NCBI GenBank assembly: GCA_002412925.1
Contig: DHVZ01000099.1
Location: 1-64,000 of the forward strand
Source of the DNA: Anaerolineales bacterium UBA5195
Lineage (GTDB): Bacteria; Chloroflexota; Anaerolineae; Anaerolineales; Villigracilaceae
Length of the DNA: 64,000 nucleotides
Direction of reading: 5' to 3'
The position numbers and the translations under genes were made by a program. The notes under the pieces are model-generated. The model did not search any database, was not told the DNA's origin, and saw only the letters and a program-made list of their open reading frames with translations. This document shows positions 26,026 to 34,943 of this stretch, in pieces. Each line of letters starts with the position of its first letter. Position 1 is the stretch's first letter.

Positions 26026-26394
26026 ATGTTTGTCAAACATTCAGATGATGTAGAAGCAGTCGATGTTACGCAGGGCGTTAAAACCATCAAGCAGGTGCTC
26101 ATTTCAGCACAGGAAGGTCCCAACTTTGCCTTGCGGCGCTTTGCCATGCAGCCGGGCGGCGGGATGCCGCGGCACACCAATACAGTGGAACATGAGCAAT
26201 ATGTTTTGGGCGGCCAGGCCCGGGTCGGGATTGGCAGTGAAGTATTTGAAGTCAAAAAAGGCGATGTTGTTTTTATCCCCGAAAACGTGCCGCATTGGTA
26301 TCAGAACATAGGGGATGACGTTTTTGAGTTTTTGTGTATTGTGCCCAATAAGCCGGACACAACCACAGTCCTGACAGATGAAACGCCTTGTTGA
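26026..26394 (+). CDS. Cupin-domain protein
   Basis: A 122-residue single-domain cupin with conserved metal-site pattern: PRHTNTVEHEQYVLGGQARVGIG (cupin motif 1, H-x-E-type ligands) and GDVVFIPENVPHWYQN (motif 2 with His). Small cupins of this kind bind a metal and may be isomerases, dioxygenases or sugar-binding proteins; nothing narrows it here. A TACAAT -10 at 25987 and an AGGAG ribosome site at 26015 precede ATG 26026, so it has its own promoter, and a strong terminator follows. Confidence 0.88.
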   Translation: MFVKHSDDVEAVDVTQGVKTIKQVLISAQEGPNFALRRFAMQPGGGMPRHTNTVEHEQYVLGGQARVGIGSEVFEVKKGDVVFIPENVPHWYQNIGDDVFEFLCIVPNKPDTTTVLTDETPC

Positions 26395-26396
26395 TG

Positions 26397-26437
26397 CAAA
26401 ACTATCAGTGAACTTCCAAAGTTCACTGATAGTTTTG
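26397..26437 (+). terminator. Strong terminator after the cupin gene
   Basis: A 19-bp perfect stem (26397-26415 with 26419-26437) around a 3-base loop starts 2 bases after the stop. The distal arm ends in TTTTG. Confidence 0.85.
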
Positions 26438-26586
26438 TAGATTATCTGCCATGAGAATCATATTGAATGTCCTTTATGTTTGTATTATGATGTAAATACT
26501 TATTGGTAGGGTGATCTGGGTGATTTAGCCAGTAATTTCCATTTTTTAATATGAATTAAGTTTTTAGCTATTTACCAGGGGATCGC

Positions 26587-28470
26587 ATGAGTATTCGGAT
26601 TAAAGTAATTTTGCCATACCTCCTGTTGACACTTGTTGTTGCAATAACAGGGGTTTATGTTGTTACCAGGTTGGTCTCCAATTCATTGAGTGAGAGATTG
26701 ACCAACCAATTATTAGAAGCCGGGCGGGTTGTCTCAGACGATGTGGCCCGCCAGGAGATCAAGCATATTGAGATCGCGCGCGTCATCGCTTATACGCGTG
26801 GGTTTGGGGATGCGCTTTCAGAGGAGGATCGCAGCGCGGTTGCGGCCCTCGCCAAACCGGTGGCAGCCGGGTTGGATGTTGAAAATGTCATCGTCCTTAA
26901 TTTACGGGGGCAAGAACTACTCCACTTTATCAAGAAATCGGACGGCTCTTTTTTGGATGCCTCGCAGGAAATGGGGGCGGGCAGTTTGTCGATTGTCCAG
27001 GTTTTGTTGGCAGGCAATGACCCCAGCAGCCCGCCTCGGCGCGGGTTGGGCATCAACCCGCTCGATGAACGCTATTACTACTTTACTGCCATGCCGGTCT
27101 CGTCGAACGGCCAGTTGGTGGGTGTTATTGTCATTGGTACCTCTCTCGAGAGGCTATTACCTTATCTCAAAGCCACTTCTCTTGCAGATGTCATTATTTA
27201 TGCCGAAAACGGACAAGCGGTTGCTACAACGCTTGGCGCACAAAGCAGCGAGCCGGGGTTTCTGAAGACACTTTCCACGTCAACCGAAGAATATCAGCAA
27301 ATTATTGCAGCAAGCGAAAGCGTTAATGGAGCCAACTTTTTAGTCGATGGACGTTGGTACAGCCTGGCGCGCAGTTCTTTACGTGTGAGCGATGACCGGA
27401 TTGGCGCTTTTGGCGTTGTCCTGCCTTTGAACTTTGTTCTTCAATCAGGGACGACCAGCCGCAACACTTATGTGGTTTTGTTTGCGATTGCGATGATTGG
27501 GGTGGTGCTGATCGGCTATTTCGTCTCGCGCAAGATCATTAATCCGCTCTTTTCCCTGGTGCATACCTCGCAGGCGATTGCAGGAGGCGATCTCAGCCAG
27601 CGTACCGGAATCCGCAGCTCAGACGAAATCGGCACCCTGGCTAATACATTCGATGAAATGACGGAGCGCCTGCAGCAGCGAACGGTTGAATTGGAGCGCG
27701 CGAATCAGATTCTGGAAAAAATGGACCAGACCAAAGCCAGCTTCATCCAGGTTTCTGCTCATGAACTGCGGACCCCCTTGACCCTGATCCATGGCTACAC
27801 CCAGATTCTCCAGGCAAAAATTGGCACGGACCCGGAGATGCGGCAGATTTTCCAGGGGCTTTTGGAAGGCTCCTCCCGGATGAATGAGATTGTCAATAGC
27901 ATGCTTGATATTTCGCGGATCGACAGCAAGACCCTCCAAACGGTTCAGGGAAATGTCAAACTCGACTTTGTGATGGCAAAAGTACAAAAAGTTTTTAATC
28001 ATGCTTTGAACGAGCGCAATCTGACCTTGAAAGTCGAAGAACTCGAATCAGTGCCGACCATCCATGCTGACCCAGACCTGCTTTACAAGGCGCTTTACCA
28101 TTTGGTGATGAATGCGATTAAATATACGCCGGATGGCGGCCTGATCATCGTCAGCGGCAAATTGATCGAAGACCAGGTGGATACACCCGAGGTTGAAGTA
28201 CAGGTTAGCGATACCGGGATTGGAATTGATTCTCAAGACCAGGATTTGATTTTTGAAAAATTCTATCAGACTGGCGAGGTCATCCTCCACTCATCTGGAA
28301 AAACAAAATTCAAGGGCGGTGGTCCTGGCCTGGGGCTGGCCATTGTCCGTGGAATTGTGGAAGCGCACCAAGGCCGTGTTTGGGTGGAGAGCCCGGGGTA
28401 TGATGAAGTGAAAAATCGGGGCAGTTCCTTCCATGTGCGCCTGCCGGTGAAAGGACTATCCAACAAATGA
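26587..28470 (+). CDS. Sensor histidine kinase with extracellular Cache-like domain and HAMP
   Basis: A 627-residue membrane kinase. TM1 lies at about 7-29; an extracellular region (about 32-290) has Cache-like beta strands (VIVLNLRGQELLHF, YYYFTAMPVSSNGQLVGVIVIGTSL); TM2 is at about 294-314; HAMP follows (about 315-368). HisKA has H392 in VSAHELRTPLTLIHGY, and HATPase_c carries the N-box NAIKYTPDGG, DTGIGIDSQD and GGPGLGLAIVRGIVEAH. It detects an external signal and phosphorylates an unknown partner; no response regulator is adjacent. Its stop overlaps the start of the next gene by 4 bases, so the pair is cotranscribed. Confidence 0.92.
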   Translation: MSIRIKVILPYLLLTLVVAITGVYVVTRLVSNSLSERLTNQLLEAGRVVSDDVARQEIKHIEIARVIAYTRGFGDALSEEDRSAVAALAKPVAAGLDVENVIVLNLRGQELLHFIKKSDGSFLDASQEMGAGSLSIVQVLLAGNDPSSPPRRGLGINPLDERYYYFTAMPVSSNGQLVGVIVIGTSLERLLPYLKATSLADVIIYAENGQAVATTLGAQSSEPGFLKTLSTSTEEYQQIIAASESVNGANFLVDGRWYSLARSSLRVSDDRIGAFGVVLPLNFVLQSGTTSRNTYVVLFAIAMIGVVLIGYFVSRKIINPLFSLVHTSQAIAGGDLSQRTGIRSSDEIGTLANTFDEMTERLQQRTVELERANQILEKMDQTKASFIQVSAHELRTPLTLIHGYTQILQAKIGTDPEMRQIFQGLLEGSSRMNEIVNSMLDISRIDSKTLQTVQGNVKLDFVMAKVQKVFNHALNERNLTLKVEELESVPTIHADPDLLYKALYHLVMNAIKYTPDGGLIIVSGKLIEDQVDTPEVEVQVSDTGIGIDSQDQDLIFEKFYQTGEVILHSSGKTKFKGGGPGLGLAIVRGIVEAHQGRVWVESPGYDEVKNRGSSFHVRLPVKGLSNK

Positions 28471-29636
28471 AGATAATTGAGCGGGAACGCCGCGATATGG
28501 GTCTGTTTGCCCTGATCTTGCCAATCGGGATTTTGCTCATGCTGGGTGCGGGTCAGCTTGCCATTCAGTTCTTGCCGCAGTGGAATGTAAAAGCCAGTAT
28601 GGGTTCCCAAATGGATCCGAATCAGCAATATGCTGCCCTCCAGGATGGAAAAGAGATTGCCCCGGTCTTGGCTGCCATCCTGACGCCCCCGGCCTGGAGC
28701 GAAACGTTCCTGACCCCACAAGCTGGGAGGGGCAATGGGAATCCGGTGCCATTGGTGGTCTTTGTCCCAAGCGCCACCCCTTCCCCGGCGGCAGCAAGTG
28801 AAACTGCCACTCAAGCTCCAACGGCTGCTGCTTCATCCACGCCGGTCCCTACCGAGATGACCGCCACCCCCACCAGCGTTACGGTAACAGCTACGGCAAG
28901 TGGCACACCACTAACGGTCACTGCCACCAAAACCAAAAAACCAGATTCTGATGACGACCCCCCGGCAACTTTGACTGCGACCGCCACTGCGACCGCCACT
29001 GCAACTGCCACTGCAACTGCCACTGCAACTGCCACGGCAACGGCGACTGCTGAGCCATCCGTTACCTCAACGCCGGTGGGCGTCCAGGTATCCGTTCCCG
29101 CCCAGGTAAATGTCAATGCACCTCCCGATGGGAATTTCGTCTCGGGCCAGCCTGCCGATGGACGTTATATTGTGGTTGACTTGGGGACAAATTCTGCGAA
29201 CTGGGTGCATGTTACGAATCCATCAGAGACTGCCCCAGACTTGGTTTATTATGAACGCGTTGCTGGGACAGTCCCAGTTAAATATATTGCCATGGACAGT
29301 GTCATTATTGGTATCTCGAATGACCCAAGTGGAAATCCAAATTATACGGTTTTCAATTGGGGCGATGGCGATCGTGACCAGAATACAAACGTGGATACCG
29401 CCACGCTTGGTCTACCCGCGGCGGAAAATGATAACGAAACCATCCCGACATCTGTGCTATATCAAGACGCGTCGGCGCCCACCTCACCTCAAACTGGCAT
29501 CGCCATCGATGTCGATAACGCCCCGAGTCATCCACCGGCAGATGATTATCGATATGTTGTTATCCAGGCGCCTGCCAGCCCTCCTGGTGATGGGAATGAT
29601 GGCGTTGATGTCGATGCCGTTCAAGCCCTGCCTTAA
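28467..29636 (+). CDS. Membrane-anchored surface protein with TA-repeat stalk, function unknown
   Basis: A 389-residue protein I do not recognise. An N-terminal helix (about 11-36) anchors it. A low-complexity stalk (about 95-210) contains an almost perfect Thr-Ala alternation of about 30 residues, coded by 12-bp tandem repeats at 28970-29050. The C-terminal 180 residues look like a secreted beta domain (GRYIVVDLGTNSANWVHVTNPSE, YTVFNWGDGDRDQNTNVD) with DxD-rich segments that might bind calcium. It is translationally coupled to the upstream sensor kinase, suggesting it helps sense or respond at the cell surface. Stalk design matches the NBR1-Ig proteins and the RHS linkers. Confidence 0.75.
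   Translation: MKIIERERRDMGLFALILPIGILLMLGAGQLAIQFLPQWNVKASMGSQMDPNQQYAALQDGKEIAPVLAAILTPPAWSETFLTPQAGRGNGNPVPLVVFVPSATPSPAAASETATQAPTAAASSTPVPTEMTATPTSVTVTATASGTPLTVTATKTKKPDSDDDPPATLTATATATATATATATATATATATATAEPSVTSTPVGVQVSVPAQVNVNAPPDGNFVSGQPADGRYIVVDLGTNSANWVHVTNPSETAPDLVYYERVAGTVPVKYIAMDSVIIGISNDPSGNPNYTVFNWGDGDRDQNTNVDTATLGLPAAENDNETIPTSVLYQDASAPTSPQTGIAIDVDNAPSHPPADDYRYVVIQAPASPPGDGNDGVDVDAVQALP
28970..29050 (+). repeat. 12-bp tandem repeat encoding a Thr-Ala stalk
   Basis: Units of the form ACTGCAACTGCC or ACTGCGACCGCC recur about six times in frame. Such arrays can change copy number by slippage and so alter stalk length. Confidence 0.8.
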
Positions 29637-29655
29637 GATCCAGGCTTGAGTACAG

Positions 29656-29697
29656 CAAACAAAGAGAGACTGAAACTGTTTCAGTCTCTCTTTGTTG
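29656..29697 (+). terminator. Strong terminator after the sensor kinase pair
   Basis: AACAAAGAGAGACTGAAAC and TTTCAGTCTCTCTTTGTT form a long perfect stem with a 2-3 base loop, about 20 bases past the stop. Symmetric A/T ends allow action in both directions. Confidence 0.85.
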
Positions 29698-29855
29698 TGA
29701 AATCCTGTTGCTTTTCCGTTGGCGAATTCTTCACGACATTACGCTGTACGTTTGCTTTTTATATGCCTTTTCTCACTTGACCCGCCCCTTAACCCGGCCT
29801 ACAATTCTAGTTGGTTTGATAATCCACAGATCGACTATCTTGACAGGAGAGTGCT

Positions 29856-32800
29856 ATGACCGATTTCCTTTTCCGCGGCAGCCTGGCCGACCTCGACCCT
29901 GAAGTCTACGAATTGACTCAGCTCGAAGCCGAACGGCAGGCCCGCAAGTTGATTCTGATTCCCTCCGAAAGCCAGGCCCCGCTTGCCGTCCGGGAAGCCA
30001 TGGGCTCGGCTTTCCAGAACATCTACGCCGAAGGTTATCCTGAAGACGAGTGGCGCAAGATGAGCGAGGCGGAACTGTTCGATTACGACAGCCGCCTGGC
30101 CGAATACCGCCGCTACAGCGACCCGCGCTATTACAAGGGCGTGGAGTATGCCGACATCGTTGAATCGCTGGCCATCACGCGCGCGCGCCAGGCTTTTGCT
30201 GCCAATGGCGTGAAACCTGAGCAGATTTTTGTCAACGTGCAGGCGCTTTCGGGTGGCCCGGCCAATAACGCCGTTTACCAGGCGCTCGTCAACCTGGGTG
30301 ACACGATCATGGGCATGAACCTGCTGCATGGCGGCCACCTAAGCCATGGTTCCTCGGTCAACCGGAGTGGCAAGTGGTTCAAAGCTGTTCATTATGCGGT
30401 CGATCCTGAGACCCAGAAAATCAACTACGACAACGTCCGCGCGCTGGCGCTCGAACACAAGCCCAAGCTGCTGATCGCCGGGGCGTCATCTTACTCATGG
30501 ATCCCCGATTGGAAGAAATTCCGCGAAATCGCCGATGAAATCGGGGCGTATTTCCTGGCCGACATCTCGCATTGGGGCGGGTTGATCGCTGCGGGTGTGG
30601 TGCCTTCGCCGATTGGGTATGCGCATGTCACCATGTCCACCACCCACAAATCACTCGACGGCCCGCGCGGCGCAGTCCTGCTGACCACCGATGCGGCCAT
30701 CGCCAAGAAAATCGACCGGGCTGTCTTCCCCGGTGAGCAGGGCGGTCCGCACGTGCATATTTTCGCCGCGTTGGCGCTGACCTTCAAGCTCGCCCAGACC
30801 GAGCAGTTCAAAGAATTGCAGGCCCAAACTGTTAAAAACGCGATGGCCATGGCCGACCAGTTCGCCAAGCGCGGCTTGCGCATCCCCTTTGGCGGTACCG
30901 ACTGTCACCTGGTCAACGTTGACTGCACCAGTATCAAAGGCCCCAACGGCGTGGCGCTTTCCGGTGATATGGCTGCCCGTATCCTCGACCTGATCGGGAT
31001 CGTTGTCAACCGCAATACCATCCCCGGCGACAAGAATTCGCTCGATCCGAGCGGCATCCGCCTGGGCACGCCCTGGATCACCCAGCGCGGGTTCGACGAG
31101 GTCAAGACCCGCGCCCTGGCCGATATCATGGCTGATGTGCTCCTGGCCTGCGCCCCGCACGCGGTCGATACCGTCCGTAAGGGCAAAGTGCGCCGTGCCA
31201 AGATCAGTTTCGACGTTTTCAACAGCGCCAAATTAAAGATCAAGAAGTTGGCTGAAGACGCCGGGGTCGATTTCGAATACGAAAAGAGCGCGTACCCTCA
31301 TTATTTCTTTGTGGATGATGTTTCCGCAACCGGTGTCTTCGGCCTCGCAGGCAGGCGCGTCCGCCAGTTTTTGGACTACGCTGTCAGCGCGGACCTTTCG
31401 GCTCTCAAGCCCGGTTCCGCCATTTCGACGACGATTGCCACCCCAAGAGGCGTTGTCACTGGCGAGCTGACCAACGTGGGCGGTAAATCCTACCAGTTGG
31501 CAGTCCCTGCCGCGGATGCGGGCGTGCTGGCTACCTGGCTGCGTGATCTGTCGGATGGCTATATCTCCCTGAATCTTGACGGGAAACAGGACTTTGATCC
31601 GCGCCGCCTGCCCGGCCCGGTTGTAGTCACGGATGCGCGAACCGATGCCCAGGCGGACAAACGGATGGCGGACAAGGGCGAGCAGAAGCCCTGGTTTATC
31701 GGAATGCAGGAAACGGGTAGCTCCGAGCAGAAACCGGCCTTCGCGTGGAACGAGGTTGAGGGTGAGTTAAAACGCACCCGCCTGAATGACATCCATAAAT
31801 CCCTGGGCGGACGTCTGGTTCCGTTTGCGGGCTGGGAAATGCCGGTCCAGTATACGGGTGTGAAGGAAGAACATCTCGCCACCCGCCAGGCGGCTGGCCT
31901 GTTCGATGTCAGTCACATGGGTGTTTACGAAGTGGCTGGTGTGGACGCAGCGTCGTTCCTGGATACGGTTTGCGGCAACGATGTGGGCGGGTTGGGCGCG
32001 GGCGAGAGCCTGTATACGCATTTCCTGACCCCCGAGGCCGAGGTGATCGACGATACGCTCGTTTACCGGCGCGGCGTGGAGAAGTTCCTGGTGGTGGTGA
32101 ATGCCTCGAACGACGACAAGGACCGCACGTGGCTCGAAAGCGTGCGCGATGGCAAAGTGAGAATCGACAATACCCACCCTGGCGCGCGAACTTATGGCTA
32201 TGACGCGGTCATCCGCAACCTGCGCGATCCGCAGGCCGGGAAGGATATGCGTGTGGATATTGCTCTACAGGGTCCGAAATCGCGCGAGATTTTACTGGCA
32301 CTGGGCGTGGATGCCGAAACCAAACGCCGTATCATGGCCTTGAAGCGCACCGAATTGTGTGATGCAGTGATTGGGGAATTCGACCTGATCGTCTCGCGCA
32401 CGGGTTACACCGGCGAAAAAATGGCGTTTGAGTTGTTCGTGCACCCCGAACGCGCTGCCGATTTCTGGAAAGCAGTCATGAAGGCGGGCGAGCCGTTTGG
32501 GGTCAAGCCGATCGGCCTGGGCGCGCGCGACAGCCTGCGCACCGAAGCGGGCCTGCCGCTCTACGGTCACGAGATGGGTTTGGGCTCCGGCAGGTTTGGA
32601 GAGAGAGACCTGGGCGTGGCGGAAGGCGGATTTGGCTCGTATGTCAAGCCGTACAAACCCTGGTTCATTGGTCGCGAGGCTTTTATGGCGCGCGAAAAGG
32701 AACGCAAGGGTGTGGTGGCGCGCTTTACATTCAGCGAGCAGGGCCAGCGTATGGCGCACAACGGTGACCCGGTGGTCGATAAGCGTGGCAAGGTCATCGG

Positions 32801-33008
32801 CTGGGTGACAAGCTGCTCACTCGACAGCGCCGGTTATCTGACCGGCCAGGCCTACCTGACCCTGAGTGCCGCTGTCGAAGGCACGCCGATTTTTATCTAC
32901 CAGGGCGCGCCCAAGGAAGCAGGCAAAGCCCCGGCCGAGATGACGCTCGCGGATAAGAGTGTCCTGCCTGGCGAGGCGAAGGTGGTCAGCAGGTTCCCGA
33001 AGTTGTAA
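29856..33008 (+). CDS. Fused serine hydroxymethyltransferase-aminomethyltransferase (GlyA-GcvT)
   Basis: One uninterrupted 1050-codon frame, ATG 29856 behind AGGAG. Residues 1-440 are a serine hydroxymethyltransferase: substrate-binding E38 (PSES), D236/H239 (LADISHW), PLP lysine K265 in STTHKSLDGPRG, and carboxylate-binding R402 (GIRLGTP). Residues about 640-1050 are a complete GcvT: GLFDVSHMG, catalytic-Asp region VIDDTLVYR (732-733), and GLGARDSLRTEAGLPLYGHE. Between them, about 488-570 resemble a degenerate GcvT N-terminal unit (FGLAGRRVRQFLDYA, LKPGS, ATPRGVV). GlyA moves a one-carbon unit between serine and glycine via tetrahydrofolate; GcvT makes methylene-tetrahydrofolate from the glycine-cleavage aminomethyl group. 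Fusion could couple folate use. No gcvP or gcvH is nearby. Domain calls are sure; joint activity is inferred. Confidence 0.95.
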   Translation: MTDFLFRGSLADLDPEVYELTQLEAERQARKLILIPSESQAPLAVREAMGSAFQNIYAEGYPEDEWRKMSEAELFDYDSRLAEYRRYSDPRYYKGVEYADIVESLAITRARQAFAANGVKPEQIFVNVQALSGGPANNAVYQALVNLGDTIMGMNLLHGGHLSHGSSVNRSGKWFKAVHYAVDPETQKINYDNVRALALEHKPKLLIAGASSYSWIPDWKKFREIADEIGAYFLADISHWGGLIAAGVVPSPIGYAHVTMSTTHKSLDGPRGAVLLTTDAAIAKKIDRAVFPGEQGGPHVHIFAALALTFKLAQTEQFKELQAQTVKNAMAMADQFAKRGLRIPFGGTDCHLVNVDCTSIKGPNGVALSGDMAARILDLIGIVVNRNTIPGDKNSLDPSGIRLGTPWITQRGFDEVKTRALADIMADVLLACAPHAVDTVRKGKVRRAKISFDVFNSAKLKIKKLAEDAGVDFEYEKSAYPHYFFVDDVSATGVFGLAGRRVRQFLDYAVSADLSALKPGSAISTTIATPRGVVTGELTNVGGKSYQLAVPAADAGVLATWLRDLSDGYISLNLDGKQDFDPRRLPGPVVVTDARTDAQADKRMADKGEQKPWFIGMQETGSSEQKPAFAWNEVEGELKRTRLNDIHKSLGGRLVPFAGWEMPVQYTGVKEEHLATRQAAGLFDVSHMGVYEVAGVDAASFLDTVCGNDVGGLGAGESLYTHFLTPEAEVIDDTLVYRRGVEKFLVVVNASNDDKDRTWLESVRDGKVRIDNTHPGARTYGYDAVIRNLRDPQAGKDMRVDIALQGPKSREILLALGVDAETKRRIMALKRTELCDAVIGEFDLIVSRTGYTGEKMAFELFVHPERAADFWKAVMKAGEPFGVKPIGLGARDSLRTEAGLPLYGHEMGLGSGRFGERDLGVAEGGFGSYVKPYKPWFIGREAFMAREKERKGVVARFTFSEQGQRMAHNGDPVVDKRGKVIGWVTSCSLDSAGYLTGQAYLTLSAAVEGTPIFIYQGAPKEAGKAPAEMTLADKSVLPGEAKVVSRFPKL

Positions 33009-33046
33009 GCGGGTACGGGAGTGGATTTTGTAGCGGATAATCGGAT

Positions 33047-33076
33047 GGCGGCAGTCCGCGAGGGCTGCCGCCTTTT
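33047..33076 (+). terminator. Terminator after the glyA-gcvT fusion
   Basis: GGCGGCAG (33047-33054) pairs with CTGCCGCC (33065-33072), followed directly by TTTT. Confidence 0.8.
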
Positions 33077-33100
33077 GTATGCCGTTGTCGTTAATTAACG

Positions 33101-33117
33101 TAAAATTGAGTGACATG
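33101..33117 (+). promoter_or_regulatory. -10 box very close to the start codon
   Basis: TAAAAT at 33101-33106 is 8 bases before ATG 33115, with no ribosome site. A leaderless or near-leaderless mRNA is inferred. Confidence 0.45.
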
Positions 33118-34785
33118 AACACAACTAAGAATATTCGTCTTTTTTTGGCCTTTAAAAAGATCGTGACGAGCAATATTTTTATCGCGTTTGGTTTTGCGCT
33201 GATCTTGTCTGCCCTGGATGAATATTTTTTATCCGGGCTGCAGTTCTATCAACTGGCGCGATTCTCTGGCCCTGTACACCCAGCCTTGAGTGCAATTTTT
33301 TATGCTACGACAGCTGTGTCTTTTGGGCTTCTGGCGGCATTTTTGTATTCATCCAGCCTCGCCCCCTCCTGGCTGAAAATATTGTCTTTCGTCTTTTTTG
33401 CCGCTGCTCTGCTGATCCAATATAGTTTTCAACATCTCCTTGGTCGATATATTGTGGCAAATGACATTCAGATGGGGATCAATTCAGACCTGACGACCTG
33501 GCTGAGCGCCGCCAGCCTTTATTTCCAATGGAAACCTTTAATTCCCATCCTGTTATTTGGAACGTTTCTTTTCTTGTACCGGAGAAAATCACGTTTGATC
33601 GAAAGCAGCGGTGTTTTCAGTACATTGATTTTTTTGATCGTAATGATGAGTTGGATTCCTGTGGAAAAGTATTCCACTCAAAAGGCGGGTGAAGCAATTA
33701 ATTATGGTTCGCCGACAACACAATTTATCGCCTCAATTCGCGACTATATTTATCTTAGACTATCCAGACCTTTGCGCGAGAAATATGAATGGGTCGGAAA
33801 CCCCGATACTCCTAAAAATAATATTGTGCTCATCATTGACGAGAGCGTTAGGGCAGACCATCTCAGCGTCAACGGATATCGACGTGCAACGACACCTTAT
33901 TTGGCACAATTATCCCTGGATGAATCCTTGTTCCACAATTGGGGGGATGCAGTTGCTGGTGCAACTTGCAGTGAACTCTCAAACCATTTGATATTAACGG
34001 GCTTAGAAGTAGAGGGTGGCAATTACCAAAAAACCAGACAATATTTAACCGTTTTTCAGTATGCAAAAGCATTCGGTTACGTCACCTATTATTTTGATTC
34101 ACAAAGTACGTTATTCTGGAATGGATTATCTGACAGCGATCGGGTTTATATTGACCATATCTACCCGATGAATAAACTGGGCAATGAGGGGATGTACCGT
34201 GACTTTGTTGCCGCTGACATGACGCGCGATATTGTCAGATCAGGCACAGGTAATTTTATTGTCATTAATAAATATGGGGTTCATTTCCGTTATGAAAATG
34301 ATTATCCTGAAAACCAAAAAGTATGGCAATCGACACCGAGTTCCACGCATCCTGATCCATGGCTTGAAAATTTGATTGACTCTTACGACAATGCCTTGCT
34401 ATTTAATGTTGATGGGTTCATGAGAAGACTTATTCCTGATTTGGATCGTTTTCGTGAAACAACTGAAAGAACAGTTTATATCTATACATCAGATCATGGA
34501 CAAAGTTTATTGGAAAATGGGGCGCAATCGTTGCACTGTGGAAAAACAAAACCAGAGGCCCGTGTCCCCTTAATTATTATAGGGAAATTGGGAAAACCTG
34601 TCGATAACAGTTATAGAGCCAGTCATAGCAATATCCTGCCGACTATTCTTGACCTGATGGCCGTTCCAGATCATTTGCGAGCGCACCCCTACAATGTATC
34701 GCTGCTATCTGCGACGAAAGAACAGTCTCAAGAACGATTTTACTTCAATGGGCAAACCAATGAAGTATTCAAATATGACGAATAA
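33115..34785 (+). CDS. Phosphoethanolamine-transferase-like membrane sulfatase
   Basis: A 556-residue protein with about five N-terminal membrane helices (to about residue 200) and a large extracytoplasmic alkaline-phosphatase-fold domain. Motifs are NIVLIIDESVRADHLSVNGYRRATTPYL, a nucleophile-type segment AGATCSELSNHLILTG, and metal-binding YTSDHGQSLLENG with SLHCGKTKPEARVPLIIIG. This is the EptA/OpgE order; such enzymes transfer phosphoethanolamine or similar groups to lipids or glycans at the outer face of the membrane. Substrate unknown. A less GC-rich composition than its neighbours hints at acquisition. Start ATG 33115 fits the -10 at 33101; an upstream ATG at 33079 falls in the preceding terminator region. 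Confidence 0.85.
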   Translation: MNTTKNIRLFLAFKKIVTSNIFIAFGFALILSALDEYFLSGLQFYQLARFSGPVHPALSAIFYATTAVSFGLLAAFLYSSSLAPSWLKILSFVFFAAALLIQYSFQHLLGRYIVANDIQMGINSDLTTWLSAASLYFQWKPLIPILLFGTFLFLYRRKSRLIESSGVFSTLIFLIVMMSWIPVEKYSTQKAGEAINYGSPTTQFIASIRDYIYLRLSRPLREKYEWVGNPDTPKNNIVLIIDESVRADHLSVNGYRRATTPYLAQLSLDESLFHNWGDAVAGATCSELSNHLILTGLEVEGGNYQKTRQYLTVFQYAKAFGYVTYYFDSQSTLFWNGLSDSDRVYIDHIYPMNKLGNEGMYRDFVAADMTRDIVRSGTGNFIVINKYGVHFRYENDYPENQKVWQSTPSSTHPDPWLENLIDSYDNALLFNVDGFMRRLIPDLDRFRETTERTVYIYTSDHGQSLLENGAQSLHCGKTKPEARVPLIIIGKLGKPVDNSYRASHSNILPTILDLMAVPDHLRAHPYNVSLLSATKEQSQERFYFNGQTNEVFKYDE

Positions 34786-34943
34786 GATTCGCGGCTTGCA
34801 TGAAACCTTTGGCAAAAAAGCCTGCCATCCTGTCAACCAATCAATTCAACCGCCTAAACTATCTCAAAAGCTGATGATCATCGGAAGGGTGTTCTGTATA
34901 AAAAGGGCCATCGAACCTTTGCATAACAAAAATGGAGGCAGGC

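Noticed and set aside
28970..29050. CRISPR-like array
   Set aside because: Units are 12 bp, contiguous, without spacers, and in frame within a gene.
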